Assembly: GCA_020809705.1 (NCBI GenBank) | Contig: CP085827.1 | Location: forward strand, 3,596,001-3,660,000 | Direction of reading: 5' to 3' | DNA length: 64,000 bases | Origin: Calonectria ilicicola | Taxonomy: Eukaryota; Ascomycota; Sordariomycetes; Hypocreales; Nectriaceae | Shown here: positions 23,127-35,831 of the stretch, in pieces | How positions within the stretch are numbered: the first letter of the stretch is position 1 | Layout: every line of letters begins with the position of its first letter | Notes under the pieces: generated by a model | What the model was told of the DNA's origin: nothing | The model's database searches: none | The model's input: only the letters and a program-made list of their open reading frames with translations | Program-made: the position numbers and the translations under genes

Positions 23127-24655
23127 TTTACGCGGTTATTTACGAAGTACGAAAATGATGGGGCAGGATGAAGACGTGGGCCAAGAAAAACGAGCAATGG
23201 CAAGATGTTTAATGCTCAGAATATTTTACGTTTGGCAGCGGCCGCGATGCGGCGAGTGAGAGATGCGCACCCCTAGCACGGTTTCTGCTAAGCCATATCG
23301 AGGCTAGCGGGTACGGCCAGACACGGTGAACCCCGGTCAGTTGCTCCTGTGCATTGATGCTGTCGCCTCGTAAAAATGGCTCTAGCTGAGAGCAACGTAG
23401 GATATTTGGGCGGAGTGTTGCCGAAAGGCCGAGCCTGTGGGTACGAGGCTGCCGAGAATGGACCCTTGGACAGCATTAATTGGATATTTCGTACGAAAGT
23501 TCTTGCCGCCCCACCAATAGTCCGCTCGTAGGGCGACCTGGAATATTCTACTCGGTATACACGCCAAGAACTAATTTCTCCCTGAAACCCTCGGTCTCGC
23601 GACGCGATACCCCCCCGACATCGCGCTGAAACCAGTTTCCCTGTTCCCCTGTAGTGCACACAGCTAGCTTTCTACAGTCTATCTATTTCTCAACTCTATT
23701 TCTTATTCTCTAGGTTCTCCAATTGTGACTTCCTATGTCTCATATCTTTTTGCCCAAGGAGAGAGGTCATTGACAATCCTCAAGTAAACATTGGCAAGAA
23801 TGTTGGCACCCTCAGTGTATTTATTCTGACCTAGATCCCAATCGATTGAAATTGCAGTCCCCTGAAGAAGGACTAAAAATAGAATCTGTGGCGGCTGTGA
23901 AATTGTTTAGCGAGTTTACCAGGTGGCGAAGATGAGAATGAGAATAGCCGTGTGGCTAAATTTACTCTTTCCTGGCACAGGAAAAACTTCTTTCTCATTC
24001 GGCAAGGCAAAAATGTCGTATTTAATGTCAATATTCTACAAAGTATCCAGGGGTATATTGTCAGACAATAGTAATATCAATAGAGATTGCAACCAGGCTC
24101 TATTCTATCACATAGTTTGAGGCCAAGAATAGCGTTTAGTAATTGGGGCAATAATGAAATTCATTCAGTTCTACCTGTTTTCAACTGCAATACGTAAATA
24201 CCTGCGGTGCAATTCTATTCCATAAAAGCTAAGGGTTTGTTGGTTTTATTCACATCACAAAAATCGATCCCACACAATGCAAAAGCTATGCAGACTTGCA
24301 ATGTGACAAGTTAGCAAAGCAAAACGACTGCCAAACGTATCATGATGCACCATATCATCAGAATAAAACACAAAATAGGCAAAATACAAAAAAAAAACAG
24401 TAAAAATGTGTAGACATATGTTTGCAGCGAAAAAAAAAAATGCTCATTGAAGAACATTGCTAGAATCTAAAATTTAAGATGCTGGAGTAATCGTAGAAAA
24501 TTAAAGAAATATTTGCGCTTGGTCTTGTCCACTCGCCAATCACTAGCTCATATCTTGTGCACACTTGCGCACGCATAGTTCCCCGCATTTCAGCCCAACT
24601 CTTAAAACAAACTCACCACCAAGATCATTTATCTATTGCAAAGTTCAGGCCAGCT
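23127..24655. other. divergent intergenic region, no gene seen
   Basis: About 1.5 kb between the starts of the Zn2Cys6 gene and the HET gene. It has a C/T-rich stretch near 23665-23720 and A-rich runs at 24389-24441. The open frames here lack ATG context, introns or recognisable domains. Confidence 0.5.
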
Positions 24656-26859
24656 ATGACCGCTAAACCGCAGGCTCTGGTACTTCGGCGTCTTTGCGAT
24701 GAGTGCGAACCGATCACTTTTAGCGACTCAACCGGAACAGTAGCCGCAATTCGTTCTGACTTGACTGACCCAAGCAATGCTTGGGAGCGGAGAGATACTT
24801 TTCCTGACCTACCTAGCCTTACGCCATCCTCTGAGGCCGGTTGCAGTTTCTGTGGATATCTCATTTCTGTCATCCGGACCAAGATTCCGGGCCGCCGGGC
24901 TGATGCCTTAACCCGCTCTAAGAGGGAGTCGGTCATTGTCATCAGCATAGACCCAGATCAGACCAGAAGTCGCTCAGACGCAGTCGAAATTACAAGCTGG
25001 GGCTTAGCAAACTATGGGAAGTCTGAAAATGGGCCTTATAAACTGCCGTTCATCTTTGAGAATGAAAACTGGAGCACGCCATGGAGCCATGTTGCCTTTG
25101 TATACGCCGAAAGTGGTGAGTTTTCTAAACGTTCGACATTGGCAGAGCTACAGTGCTAATCCCAACACAAGAGCAAGTGGCACAACATCTCGGGATATCC
25201 CTTCGTTTTCCTGCCAAAAGTGTTCTCGACTCGAGCTGCCTCAAGATTATTGACGGCTGGATTTCTGCTTGCGAAGCTAGCCATACTCAATGCAAGCTCT
25301 CAAACGATGCTTCTTCAGATTTACAAGAGCTTCCTACTCGACTTATTGACATTGGAGGCGCACCTGAATCAGTTCCTAGGCTAGTTCATTCTGAATTACT
25401 CGTACATCCAACAAAGTACATCGCTTTGAGTTATTGCTGGGGTCCACCATCTCAATCAAAACCGCAGCTTACTACGACAAACAAAACACTCCGGGAACGT
25501 AAAACCGCTATCCCAATAGACACGATGCCCTTGACATTCCAGGATCTTATTGTTCTGGCTAAACACTTTGGAATTCGGTATATATGGATAGATGCTTTGT
25601 GCATCGTCCAGGATGATTATGCTGATTGGGAACGGGAAGCGGCCAGAATGTTTTTAGTCTATCGCAATGCATATCTAACAGTAGTTGCGGGGGGTCCTTC
25701 GTGCCATTCAGGGTTCCTTAAACGCTCGAACTGGCCTCCTTTTGCGTCGGTTCCTTTTCGTTCACGCAAAGGCGACGCCGAGATAGCTGGCTCTTACATT
25801 CTGGCATCCTTTCCTAGCTTTCGCACCTGGGAAGCCGATGGGCCACACCACATGACCCGAACTGCTTGGAGTCAAAGGGGTTGGACTTTTCAGGAGGATA
25901 TTATGTCTCGCCGAGTCCTTTATTTTACAGATAACACCTCATTCTATCGCTGCCAAACACAGAGATGCCTTGAGCAAGATACCTTTACTTATGACAATGT
26001 TCGGCACTGGGACAAAATTATTTATTCCACTATGCCGTTCATACAGAGTAAGAAACTTTACTACATGTGGGAAAGCCTTGTTGTCACATACTCGGAACGA
26101 AAACTGACAAACTGCGAGGACAAATTTCCCGCATTATCCGGCTTAGCTCGCATGTTCATGGTAGCCTTGCAGGACGAATATCTTGCTGGCCTCTGGCGCC
26201 GGGAGTTTCACCGCGAAGTTTTGTGGTATATGTATAGCAATGCAAAAGCTCCAGTAAATTGGAGAGCCCCAAGTTGGAGTTGGGTAGCTTGGGATGGAAT
26301 TGTAGAGATGGTTCCCCGTGCTGGAGAACCACTCACATCCCAAGTATCTGTCGACGACGTTCATTTAGAACCCGCTGGCTTGGACCCTCTGGGTAAGCTT
26401 CGAGCCGGATGGGTTGTCCTCACAGCTCGAATACAACCCGTGACGATAAAGTTCACAAACAGGGATATTGGGCCCGCAATGAATTGGTATGCCGATGTAT
26501 TTGACCATCGTGGTGAGATTCTTGCCCACGGATCGTTTGATTCGATAACTATCTCCGGGAGGAGGATAGACGGGTCCTATAAACCTGCTCCAGTGGAGAA
26601 AATCCCTTCATTTAAGAACGTTTCGGCAATTCTAGTTGCCTTGACAAGCGATCCTAGGCTTGAGGGAGATGGTGAAGAAAATGAAACGTGGCCTGAGCCA
26701 TCATATCCCGCTGGAATTCTGGTGACTCCAGAAATCGAATCCGGCTCTAACTCTATTGAAGCATATCGGAGAGTAGGTATTTTCTTTACTAAGGAGCTGG
26801 AAAATTCTCGAATGGACGAGTGGAACAAAATTCTTCCATCTAGGGTAAAGCTTCTATAG
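24656..26859 (+). CDS. HET-domain (heterokaryon incompatibility) protein
   Basis: Two exons (24656-25115, 25154-26859) separated by a short 38-nt intron give 721 aa. The N-terminus has paired cysteines (LCDEC and GCSFC) common in this subfamily. The HET domain is intact: YIALSYCWG at 242-250, a TFQDLIVLAKHFGIRYIWIDALC block and an acidic DDYADWEREAARM helix (about 303-316). It continues into the VYRNAYLTVVA strand. The RGWTFQEDIMSRRVLYF block downstream and the NWRAPSWSWVAWDG motif are standard for fungal HET proteins. Expected function is a death-executing domain in allorecognition, triggered by a partner that is not identifiable here. Unlike the copy at 18326 all signature residues are present. 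Confidence 0.92.
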
Positions 26860-28621
26860 TAAGTAGATTGGTTCATGTTGCAAGGGGAAAATACATAGCG
26901 TATATGTTAATTCCAAAAGAGGTTGGTGAAGATATATCTTCAGGGCGGAAATAGAATACGCAAGCACACGTATACATAGTGTCCTGGGTGGGTTTAATGA
27001 TGGAAGATGAGAATTCAGAGTGTGAGGCATGATGTGAGCTAGTCAAATGCTGCATGAGAAAATATTTCCTTTGTAGATTCTTTTCTTTTTTAGGCCCAAG
27101 TGCATCGTAGCAGCAATGATTGTCCGCCACGGAGTTGTAATTTGCATTATTTGACGTAGAGGAGGATAGCTACGAGCCTTTATGCGGTTCTATGGGAATT
27201 GGGAATTGTACCAAGGAGAGAGAGCCCACAACTATAATCCCCATGTTAATTCCCCAAGCGGGGCGAACACCGCACCCCATACATTGATTGACCCATTGTT
27301 CCAAGGAAGATGGGGATCCAAAGAATGAAACACCAAGTTGATTGGTGCAAGAAATGGTTTAGATGACCAAAAAGCTTACCCCGCAACCTAGTCAGTAGCC
27401 TTCTGCACGTCTTCAAGCACGACAAGCAAGCCCTCGGCATCTGTCTAGCGGCCCATGAGGAATTGTGCAGCGGCTGATCTCCTTCGTTCGGGGACATTCA
27501 TTGGTCGGGTTCTACAAGCTGGCACTCCTGTTGATCCAGGCATCGGTCCTTCTTTATGCCGCTCCCTTGACGAAATCGATTTGCGGGGTAGTATTCATTA
27601 TTCCCGTTTAGGGGCGAGTTTCCCCTCTGTTATCAGCAGCGATAGGAGTGCCGTGACATCCGAGCCAGCATCTGGTCTGACAGTCAGTCAAACAGGCCTA
27701 TCAGACATACCGTGGGTGCCACACTCAAGGGCGTTGCCGTCTTGACACTAACCCCATGCAGTAAGTTTTTTGACCAATATAAGGCTCCCCCCCCGCCATA
27801 GCCCATCAAGAACCATGTAACGAACGACGCCTAGCTACCGAGCAATTCTATTTTGTTGAAGCTTGTGTAAATGCCCAAATTTTGTCCTATTTCAGGTGTT
27901 CGTCCGAGAACATCCAGCCGCGTGTGCGCAGGCCCGGAGTCGTGTATCCTGCCTGACACGCCACGCCACCAGAGCAACTCCAGGGCGGTCTGACAGTGAA
28001 CCAAGACGGCAGTCCCCATGACAACAATGCAAGCCCCGTAGGCTTGCATTGCCGTGCCGTGTCTCGCTGTGCCTCTCGCCTCTCAAAATTCCCGTAGCTC
28101 AGGCGATCATGAGAGAAAATGGCGCCCGAAAACCTGAATTTGCAGGACGAGGCCAATTAGTCCAATGTGATGCCCCTCATGGCGTTGTTGGCGAAGCTTT
28201 TTGGCCAAGACTTCCCGACTTGGCGATCGACGATTGGCCTGGGGTATTTTGCCCCCTTGCAGTCTAGGCCCTGTCCGTCGAAAGGTCATTTGTGTCCCTT
28301 ATGCACGGGACCCTGTCTCGACCTCGAGGATGGGCCATCTTTTATCTCGATCGAGAAGCCATGGTTGACGACAGTGTCTCAAATGAGCGCCCACGCTCCC
28401 TAGCCCGGGCCAGCCTCAAGTATTATGCTTATCACCTGCCACGAGGGCAATTACCGCTCGCCTCTGTAGTATTTTAAATAGACCCGGGCCCCATGTGCTC
28501 ACTAATTGGGCTTTCTTTTTTTTCGAGGACGATTAAGTGCCCCTAAGTACTCGCCTCGCCTTCCATACACTCCGATACTGAGACACCCGAACCTGTCCTA
28601 CCGCCGGCCTGGTCCTAAAAC
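26860..28621. other. intergenic, no gene seen
   Basis: About 1.8 kb. Short frames on both strands (up to 96 codons) show no domain, splice or codon signal. The right end is the permease promoter, with a TATTTTAAATA patch near 28470. Confidence 0.5.
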
Positions 28622-30496
28622 ATGGTGGAGGAAAAGACGTCGGTGACGTCGACCGCGCCGTCTCCCGACCTAGCGGTCGGCACCTCAAGCGATGTCCACG
28701 GTCTTGAGGTGCTTGGATACAAGCCTGAGATGAAGCGAAACAGAAACATGCTAACCCTACTATTCCAATCTCTTGCTATTGCTGCAGTGCGTCCAAACAA
28801 CTCATCCCCAATGTATTTACACCATTAACTTGTAGCCACAGATCCCATATGGCTTCGGGTCGCCCCTCATTACGGCCATCTATGGAGGAGGTTTGTTTAT
28901 TTTGCCGTGTGCTAGTGAGACATTTGCATGCTAATCCCCGGTTCTAGGCCAGCTCCCCATGTTTGTTGGATGGGTTTTCGTGTGCATCTTGGATCAATGC
29001 GTCGTAATGTCGCTGGGTGAGCTTGCCTCTAGGTATCCGACTTCCGCAGGACCATATTACTGGGCATACCAACTCGCAAGCCCTTCCAAAAGAACCGCCT
29101 TTTCGTTTCTCACAGGTTGGGTATGGCTGATTGGCAACTGGACCATCACCCTCTCGGTCAATTTTGGAATGGCGTCGCTCATTGCAGCGACCGTCGCGCT
29201 GTACCACCCAGAGTTCAACATGACCGACTGGCAGCTGCTCCTGATATTCTATGCCATGTGCATCATCACGTTTTTCATCGTCGCCTACGGAAACAAGGTC
29301 TTGCCCATTGTTGATACGATTTGCGCGGCCTTCACCCTACTTGCCATTATTGCGACAATGATTGCCCTCTCAGCGAAGGCTAACGTGGGTCGACACTCGG
29401 CCAGTTACACTCTCGTACGTTCAGCACCAGACAGAGGCCGGCCAAAAAGTTAGAAGGAATATAGAGGAAGCTGACACTGAATTCCCAGGGAAATTATGAC
29501 AAAACCCTGTCTGGATGGGGTAGCTTCTCATTCTTCATCGGCATTTTGCCCGGTGCTTACACGTAGGTCACGCCATATCCTCCTTGTAGCGCTTTTCTGA
29601 CTCTAGAAGCTTTTCTGCCATGGGAATGATCACTTCCATGGCTGAAGAGGTCGATAACCCAACAATCAAGCTTCCCAAAGCCTTATCTTTAGCCATCCCC
29701 GTCGGAGGTATCGCCGGTCTATTTTTTGTAAGTTGGTGAACAAGCATATGGGACAGTTTCTAACCACATTCGAAGATCATTCCCATCTGTGCTACTCTTC
29801 CCGATCTAAGCGACATCATCAACGATGCTCCTGTAGCTCAAGCTTTGCCTTACATCTATGGACGAGTTATGGGATCACCTGGAGGAGGATTCGCTCTGAC
29901 ATTCCTCGTCATCATCATCACAGTGTTTTGTTCGATTTCCATCACGGTCGCAGCTTCGCGATGCACCTGGGCGTTTGCGCGCGACCGTGCACTGCCACTG
30001 TCACGATTGTGGTCCAAGGTTGACGATCGTCATGGCGTGCCCATCTGGGCGCTTTTCTTGACCACAATCGTGCAGATGCTTCTGGGATTGATCAATCTAG
30101 GTTCATCATCTGCATTCATTGCATTTGTGTCGGTGGGAGTCATTGCGCTTGCAGTTTCGTACGGTATTCCAATCGCCCTCTCGATGTATTACGGCCGAAA
30201 AGAACTTAGCTCAGCCAGGTGGAAGATGCCTGAGCTCGTCGGTTGGGTGGTTAATGCCATCGCGGTTCTCTGGATCGCTTTCGAGGCCATTCTCTTCAGC
30301 ATGCCAACAGCGCTGCCCGTCACCGCCGTGAGCATGAACTACGCCATTGTAGTGTTGCTCGGTTTCCTTGCTCTGAGCGCTATATGGTACGGCATACACG
30401 CACGCAAAGGTATAATTCTCCTCATGAACCTTTTTTAGACATCTTACTAACTGTTGTATAGTATACAAAGGCCCGCCAGAAGAAACGTTGGATTGA
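28622..30496 (+). CDS. APC-superfamily amino acid/GABA/choline permease (second copy)
   Basis: Seven exons (28622-28786, 28836-28890, 28948-29414, 29489-29562, 29607-29727, 29776-30409, 30462-30496) give 516 aa. After a ~40-residue hydrophilic N-terminus come about 12 membrane segments. Signatures are IPYGFGSPLITAIYGGG in TM1, SRYPTSAGPYYWAYQLA after TM2-TM3 and MAEEVDNPTIKLPKAL in the mid-loop, as in Uga4/Hnm1-like transporters. The last exon encodes only the tail VYKGPPEETLD. It is not closely similar to the copy at 8174 and its introns lie elsewhere, so the two are old paralogues. Nitrogen-compound uptake is likely; the substrate is not visible. A nearby arrestin adaptor at 32615-34150 is of the type that controls such permeases in yeast. 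Confidence 0.9.
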
Positions 30497-31016
30497 GGTT
30501 AATCCTCGTGGTGGCAATTTGATGTTATTTCGTGTGTATTAAGTTGGGTGCCATTAGACTATAGCAGTATCTTAGTATCTGATACAAAAGAATAAATTTT
30601 GACTCTAATTGTCAAGGTCGCTGATTGGTGCAAGAAGTTAATACCAGTTCGCCTTAAACTGTGAGTTTGCATATACATGGCCTGCATGAGTGTCGGAGTG
30701 AAGCATGAGGTGATCAACATTCTTCTGTCCAGGATTCCGCAAAACATAAAAAGCTATGTGGCTTCATTTTTATGACAACCCAATTCTAATTCTCAATTCA
30801 TACCGTGTTCATGCTCATCTATCGCCATTTTTACCGCTCCCTGATAAATAGCCGGTCGCCACTATTACTCATTCACCATCCGCTATCGCCAGTGTGGATC
30901 CGCTGTCGGCATTTCGACTCATAACCCCACCTCGTCGCTCTTGCAGCCAACCGTACGTGTCGGATTCGTTATCAGGCCTCGCTTTGCTCTCAATCATCCA
31001 CCATAATTTTGGGAAA
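30497..31016. other. intergenic, no gene seen
   Basis: About 520 bp forming the 3' region of the permease and the promoter of the tRNA-editing gene, which lies in the same orientation. Confidence 0.5.
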
Positions 31017-32429
31017 ATGACTGAAGTCCTTACAGAAACTCGGGGCCAGTTGCTTGGGGCGCTTGCCTGCCAGAAGAACTCGTATCTGCAAACACTCGAG
31101 ACCAAGGTGGTTTCGTGTGCCAAATTTTCACCGCCCAAGGCAGCCCCGAACGGCGCAAAGAAGAAGAAGGCATCTGCAAATGCGTCCCCCGCAATCCCCG
31201 CCGACGTATGGCTAGTCGAGTTCTCAGACTCTGTGTTGTTTCCGGAGGGTATGCCATGATTATGCGCCTTTGTCCGCTTGTTCTAATGAGAGTTTCAGGT
31301 GGCGGTCAGCCCTGTGACTACGGCTCCATTGTACCTCTGTCAGAGTCATCCTCTGAAGCTATCCCCATCACTCGTGTTGAGAGGCAGGGGCTCAAATGCA
31401 TCTGCTATGTCGAAAAACCCTTGGACCCTGGCACCAAGGTGCGGCAGGAAATCGATTTCCGTCGTCGCTGGGACCACATGCAGCAACATACTGGCCAGCA
31501 CCTCCTGTCTGCCGTAATGGACACTTATGACAATCTCGAAACCCTGGGCTGGGGCATGGGTGCAGATGGCGCCATGAACTATGTAGACCTCCCACGAAAG
31601 CCAACTCCGGCCGAGATTCAAGCAATCCAAGATCGATGTAATGAGATTATCCGCAATAATGTCGCCATCACAGTTCAGGTTCCTCCCGAAACCGAGGCCT
31701 CGCCTGAAGAGCTTGACCAAGAAAAGGGACTCGTTCGTGTCATTACCATTGGCGATATCGACCAGAATGCGTGCGTACCCTGATAGGTTTCGAGTTCTGG
31801 GACTGACATAATATTCCAGGTGCTGCGGGACACACTTGTCCCAAACATCTCATATTTCTCTTATCTTGCTTCATCATACTCAAAACGTTCATTCAACAAA
31901 CTGCCGCTTATTTTTCTCTTGTGGCGATCGAGCCATTAGAGCATCAGCAGAATCTATCAACGCTCTTCGAATCATTGCTCAGACCACCTCTTCACCGAGC
32001 GATCCTTCTGAAGTGGTTTCCAACGTCAAAAAGGTGTGTGACACTGCTACAGATATGAAGAGACAAGAGAAGAAGTTGCTGGGAGAAATTGCCAAGTACG
32101 AGGGAGAACGAGTGAAGGCCATATTACAGACTGGAAAGAACGCGTGGGTCTATCGTGCATCTGGTACTCTAGATTTCCTAAACATGGTTGTTTTTGAAGT
32201 CAAGGAGGCGATTAAGGATCAGGGCGTCGTTGTTCTAGCAGCTGGCGAAGGCCAGACTGGTGGCCCCATCGTCGTTATCGGAAATAAAGACTCCGTGGCC
32301 GAGATGGCCAAAAAGATTCAGGAAATAGTTCCAAGTGTTAAGGGCGGTGGTAAAGGCGAGAAATGGCAGGGAAAAATAAATGAATGGAAAAAGGGCGACA
32401 TAGAATCACTCAAGCAGTTGGTAGAGTAG
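31017..32429 (+). CDS. AlaX-type alanyl-tRNA editing protein (AARSD1-like)
   Basis: Three exons (31017-31248, 31299-31770, 31820-32429) give 437 aa. The protein resembles the editing half of alanyl-tRNA synthetase. An N-terminal OB/beta-barrel-like region ends with FPEGGGQP at the first exon joint. The zinc motif follows: HTGQH (His141 and His145) and CCGTH (Cys236 and His240). These residues bind the Zn2+ used to hydrolyse Ser or Gly mischarged on tRNA-Ala. The C-terminal ~190 residues include a long basic helix and a GGGKGEKWQGKINEW tail like the AlaRS C-terminal domain, so this is the long AlaX-L/AARSD1 form. Cytosolic quality control of translation is expected. A Lys-rich run (KKKK) sits near residue 46. 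Confidence 0.92.
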
Positions 32430-32614
32430 GCATATAGATAGATGTATACTTTATTAGAGGATTAGAAAGTCTAAGAAACGCCAGTATGCTTACACCCTAG
32501 CTAAAGCTGTTTCCAATTAGCTTTTATTATCTGCTGTGTTACTTTTGCAGATGCGGAATTTTTTTATCATAACTTCGTCATTTTCAAGCAGCTGTGCCGC
32601 GCAGTATTCTCCAA

Positions 32615-34150
32615 TTACGCAACCTCCACCACTCGGAGATTTTCCAGACCGGGAGCGGCTTCTTCTTCTTCCGAATACCTTGGGGGGCTTGAACACACAT
32701 CATTGTAACTTGGAAGGTTCTCAATGACGAATTCGGGTCCCGTAATAGAATCGTCAACCAAGACGATTCGATAATCCAGTCGCAAGATGCGCCCAACGCC
32801 AGTTCGAATGGCCAATTCGGGCTTGCCTTCTGGAAAGTGTTCCTTGACAAAAATAAGTTCAAGGCTGAGAGAATGAGTCACCTCAGTACCATCTGAGCTC
32901 TTAGTGTCATAAGTGTAGGGAGGGTTGGAGCCATTGGATCGTCGTTTAATGTCAAAACTAAATTCCATCTGGGCGGTTCCATTTGCATCTGCCGGCGTCC
33001 ACCCATCATATAAACACTTCTCTCCGAGCGTTATAGTTTTTGTTTGAGACAGGTCTCCTTCCCTAGTCTCACATAAGATTGCATGCTTTTGGCAAGGTTT
33101 GGCAATGGTCTTGATCTTTTCTTCCAGTTTCCACGAACCGTTCATGAGGCGCCATGCCTCGATATCACGGCCGTCCCCAGTAGGACTAGTCAGTCCCTTC
33201 AGTGTGAGAGAAATATTCTTCTCCTCATTTGGTAGAAATACTGAGTCAATGCAACTGTCCACTTGAATTCCGGCGGAGGGGAAATTCCGTGTGTAGTTGA
33301 CAGGGTAGTGGGGGATGGACAGAGAACGCTTAACGGTCAGAGTTCGTCGAAACGTGAGGGTTCGTGCTGCATCATTAGGCTTGTTCCTCAGTCGGAATCG
33401 AACTTCTGCTTGAAATTCGTATGAAACAGATAGAAGAGGTGTCTCCATGGAGGCCGGAAGGTCATCTGGTATCAAGGTAGAAAAGGGGAATTCGTGGTTG
33501 CCTTGTTCCAAAGTTGTCGCTTGTTTGAGAAACGTCCAGTTGTGCAGTTCAGTATGTTGGTCTCTGCAGCAAGCGCATCTGTTTTTCAAAGGCTTCTTCT
33601 GGGTCGTATGGACATTCAGTGCCCCCCCAAAGCTTTCAATTTCCACAAGATCCTCCTTGACCTTGAGTGACAGCTCCCCTGACAGAAACGACGGCAAAGT
33701 CTCCTCCTCATTCCCGAGGATGATAGTCGGCGAGCTATCAATCTTCCAGTCGATTGTAACAGGTGATTTTGAGTCCTCCCGAGACGCCTTGGTGAAAATC
33801 ATGTTTCGATGAGGTCTGACCAAATTCCCCAAGTTTGGCATATTCCTGAGGGTGTTGGTTGGTAACTTTGAACTGCAAAAAGGTTCCGAGAGTGCAAGGC
33901 AGTATTGAGAGAGAAGGGTTTCTTTTAAACTTAGGTCCACAAATACAGTCCCATTTTCCATGGGATCCTGTCTTTTATATTTCAGTCGTCGGAAAATTGT
34001 CACAGAAATGTCCATACTTAACGGCGAGGCGTTGAACCAGAGATGAGACTCCATCACCGGTAAGAAATGCCAGAATAGGACTAGCGGGTCTTTTTCGCAG
34101 AGCACGTTTTTTCCCCCTTGATCGCCGACCAGGTTCTTGGGCATCCTCAT
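32615..34150 (-). CDS. arrestin-related trafficking adaptor (ART1/LDB19 family)
   Basis: A 511-aa open frame from the first in-frame ATG, 34150 (MRMPKNLVG); the frame is open to about 34234 above it, so a small upstream exon is possible. The region around residues 190-250 carries the LDB19 signature: a CACC cysteine pair, then HNWTFLKQA, then EFPFSTLIPDDLPAS and PLLSVSYEF. Arrestin-like beta sandwiches surround it. Near the C-terminus SPPRYSEEEE contains a PPxY motif, the docking site for the WW domains of the ubiquitin ligase Rsp5. In yeast Art1/Ldb19 brings Rsp5 to plasma-membrane nutrient permeases for ubiquitination and endocytosis. That role is inferred by family. It converges on the AlaX gene with ~185 bp between stop codons. 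Confidence 0.85.
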   Translation of the reverse strand: MRMPKNLVGDQGGKNVLCEKDPLVLFWHFLPVMESHLWFNASPLSMDISVTIFRRLKYKRQDPMENGTVFVDLSLKETLLSQYCLALSEPFCSSKLPTNTLRNMPNLGNLVRPHRNMIFTKASREDSKSPVTIDWKIDSSPTIILGNEEETLPSFLSGELSLKVKEDLVEIESFGGALNVHTTQKKPLKNRCACCRDQHTELHNWTFLKQATTLEQGNHEFPFSTLIPDDLPASMETPLLSVSYEFQAEVRFRLRNKPNDAARTLTFRRTLTVKRSLSIPHYPVNYTRNFPSAGIQVDSCIDSVFLPNEEKNISLTLKGLTSPTGDGRDIEAWRLMNGSWKLEEKIKTIAKPCQKHAILCETREGDLSQTKTITLGEKCLYDGWTPADANGTAQMEFSFDIKRRSNGSNPPYTYDTKSSDGTEVTHSLSLELIFVKEHFPEGKPELAIRTGVGRILRLDYRIVLVDDSITGPEFVIENLPSYNDVCSSPPRYSEEEEAAPGLENLRVVEVA

Positions 34151-35831
34151 TGGACGAATGCTGCCACGCAACGAACTGCTGTTCGAGCTGTGCCCCAGCC
34201 TTTCAGTTCGGATGTAGGCGAGGTTTTCCTCCACCTGCCATGTGATGCTTCAAAGTTTGTCATGGCATCTTAAATTGGCGGAGGGTCCGCAGGCTAAATG
34301 CATTCTCGTCAAGAAACACGCGTACTAACTGTCTTTGTCCCGCTCATTGTAATCCTCTCGGTTTTTAATACCCCCTCATTACCCAACCTGTGCAGTGGAA
34401 ATGGCATGTCTCGACTGGCCAACAGTAGTTGTAGTTTAGCGTGCCGTCAAACTCGAGCTGTCATTTTAGAATGAATAATGGCACGATCTTCCATGGCCCA
34501 ACCTGAGGTAGACTCTGACTACCATCATTGCACGGTTAAAGGGATAAAATGAAGGCCCTCTCATTCAGACGAAACAACTAGACTGAATGTCACAACTGGA
34601 TGATGTGTTTTCCATGCTGCTTCGCTATCCCAAAATTATGTCATCCATAGGAAGTCAAAAGAAAGCATCGACAGTAAAAGCCGGTGAGATGTTCACGCTG
34701 TAGTCCTCGGCATTGAGAAGATCGATCGATCTAGCATCAGCCCACCATCACTAAACACCTTTTGTCATGCACCCAATAGAGAGACAGACTGAAGGATTTT
34801 TTTGCTGTCGGTGAGCTTTTCTCAATTAGGGAATTTCCTATTATGGAATAGCACCATACTCAAACCAGCAAAACTCATGCACTCCCTGGATTTCTAACAC
34901 CGTAAAGAAGTGAAAGTTAATCGAATTAGGTATTTAAGAAAAGCAGGAGTAACTTTTTATTCGGCCGAGCGACAGATGGTCCGGCCTTTTCTTTCAAATT
35001 TCCGAAGGGGAGGTGGGCATTGTGTGTATAGGGTAAACCACCCCGTTTCTGCCACAAACAAAACACTTCACAGAATTCATCATGCCGAAAAAAATATGCT
35101 TATGGAAACACCCAGGCCAGAAAGTTCGGTGGACTGGGTCATTCAAACCTTGGAAGCCAACTAAGACTTGAGGACATGTTTTTCTTGCACTTAACAGTAC
35201 CGGGAGTTCTTTTTACAACGGTGATTTTCCCTCTAGCATGGTGTCGATCCTCCCACAACTGGCATGCAAAAAAGGGCAGTCGATCAGTGATTGACAAAGC
35301 AGCCCTACCAATGTAGGTGCTCCTGAAACGGTCATGACATAATTACATATATTAAATACTATTAATAGACTGTCACGGAACACAAATGGTCATTATGTGT
35401 GTCAACAGAGTCGTAGGGCATGACTTGTGGGCATGACTTGTGGGCATGAGTGTGGGCACGGTCCCAGTGGTTGATGTGCCGATCCTGCTTCTGTCCAGCA
35501 GGGATTAGGTCCCTTTGAGGCCACCACCCAACCCCCCAAGAAGGCAGCTGCAGGCAATCAGAGCTCATCGACGTTCACTGGGCGATTGGAACGTGCAGAT
35601 GCGATCTGGTGGATTCAGATAAGATGCGTGGTAAGGGACCAGACCAGATCGGCCTCCTGGATGGAGCGGGGACGCGGAAATGGGGGAAACGAGGCTCCAC
35701 AGGCTCGTGGTGGGCGAATCATGGGCTGGTGGAGCAGGCTGTAAAGATAGCGGGTTTTGGGGTCGTCATTTTCCAGATTGTCGGCTTCGAGATGCTGCCT
35801 CATCCATCAAGCCACCTCATTCCAGCTCAGA
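34151..35831. other. intergenic, no gene seen
   Basis: About 1.7 kb lying between two divergent genes: the arrestin and the Zn2Cys6 regulator. It includes a short tandem repeat at 35416-35457. A few basic short frames are unsupported. Confidence 0.5.
35416..35457. repeat. short tandem repeat, 13-bp unit
   Basis: GGGCATGACTTGT occurs twice head to tail and is followed by a diverged copy (GGGCATGAGTGT) and a partial GGGCAC. It lies about 400 bp upstream of the regulator gene start. Confidence 0.75.

Noticed and set aside
35757..35831. 25-residue N-terminal extension of the Zn2Cys6 regulator
   Set aside because: The extension opens with TTG; the ATG at 35832 gives a normal spacing to the zinc cluster.
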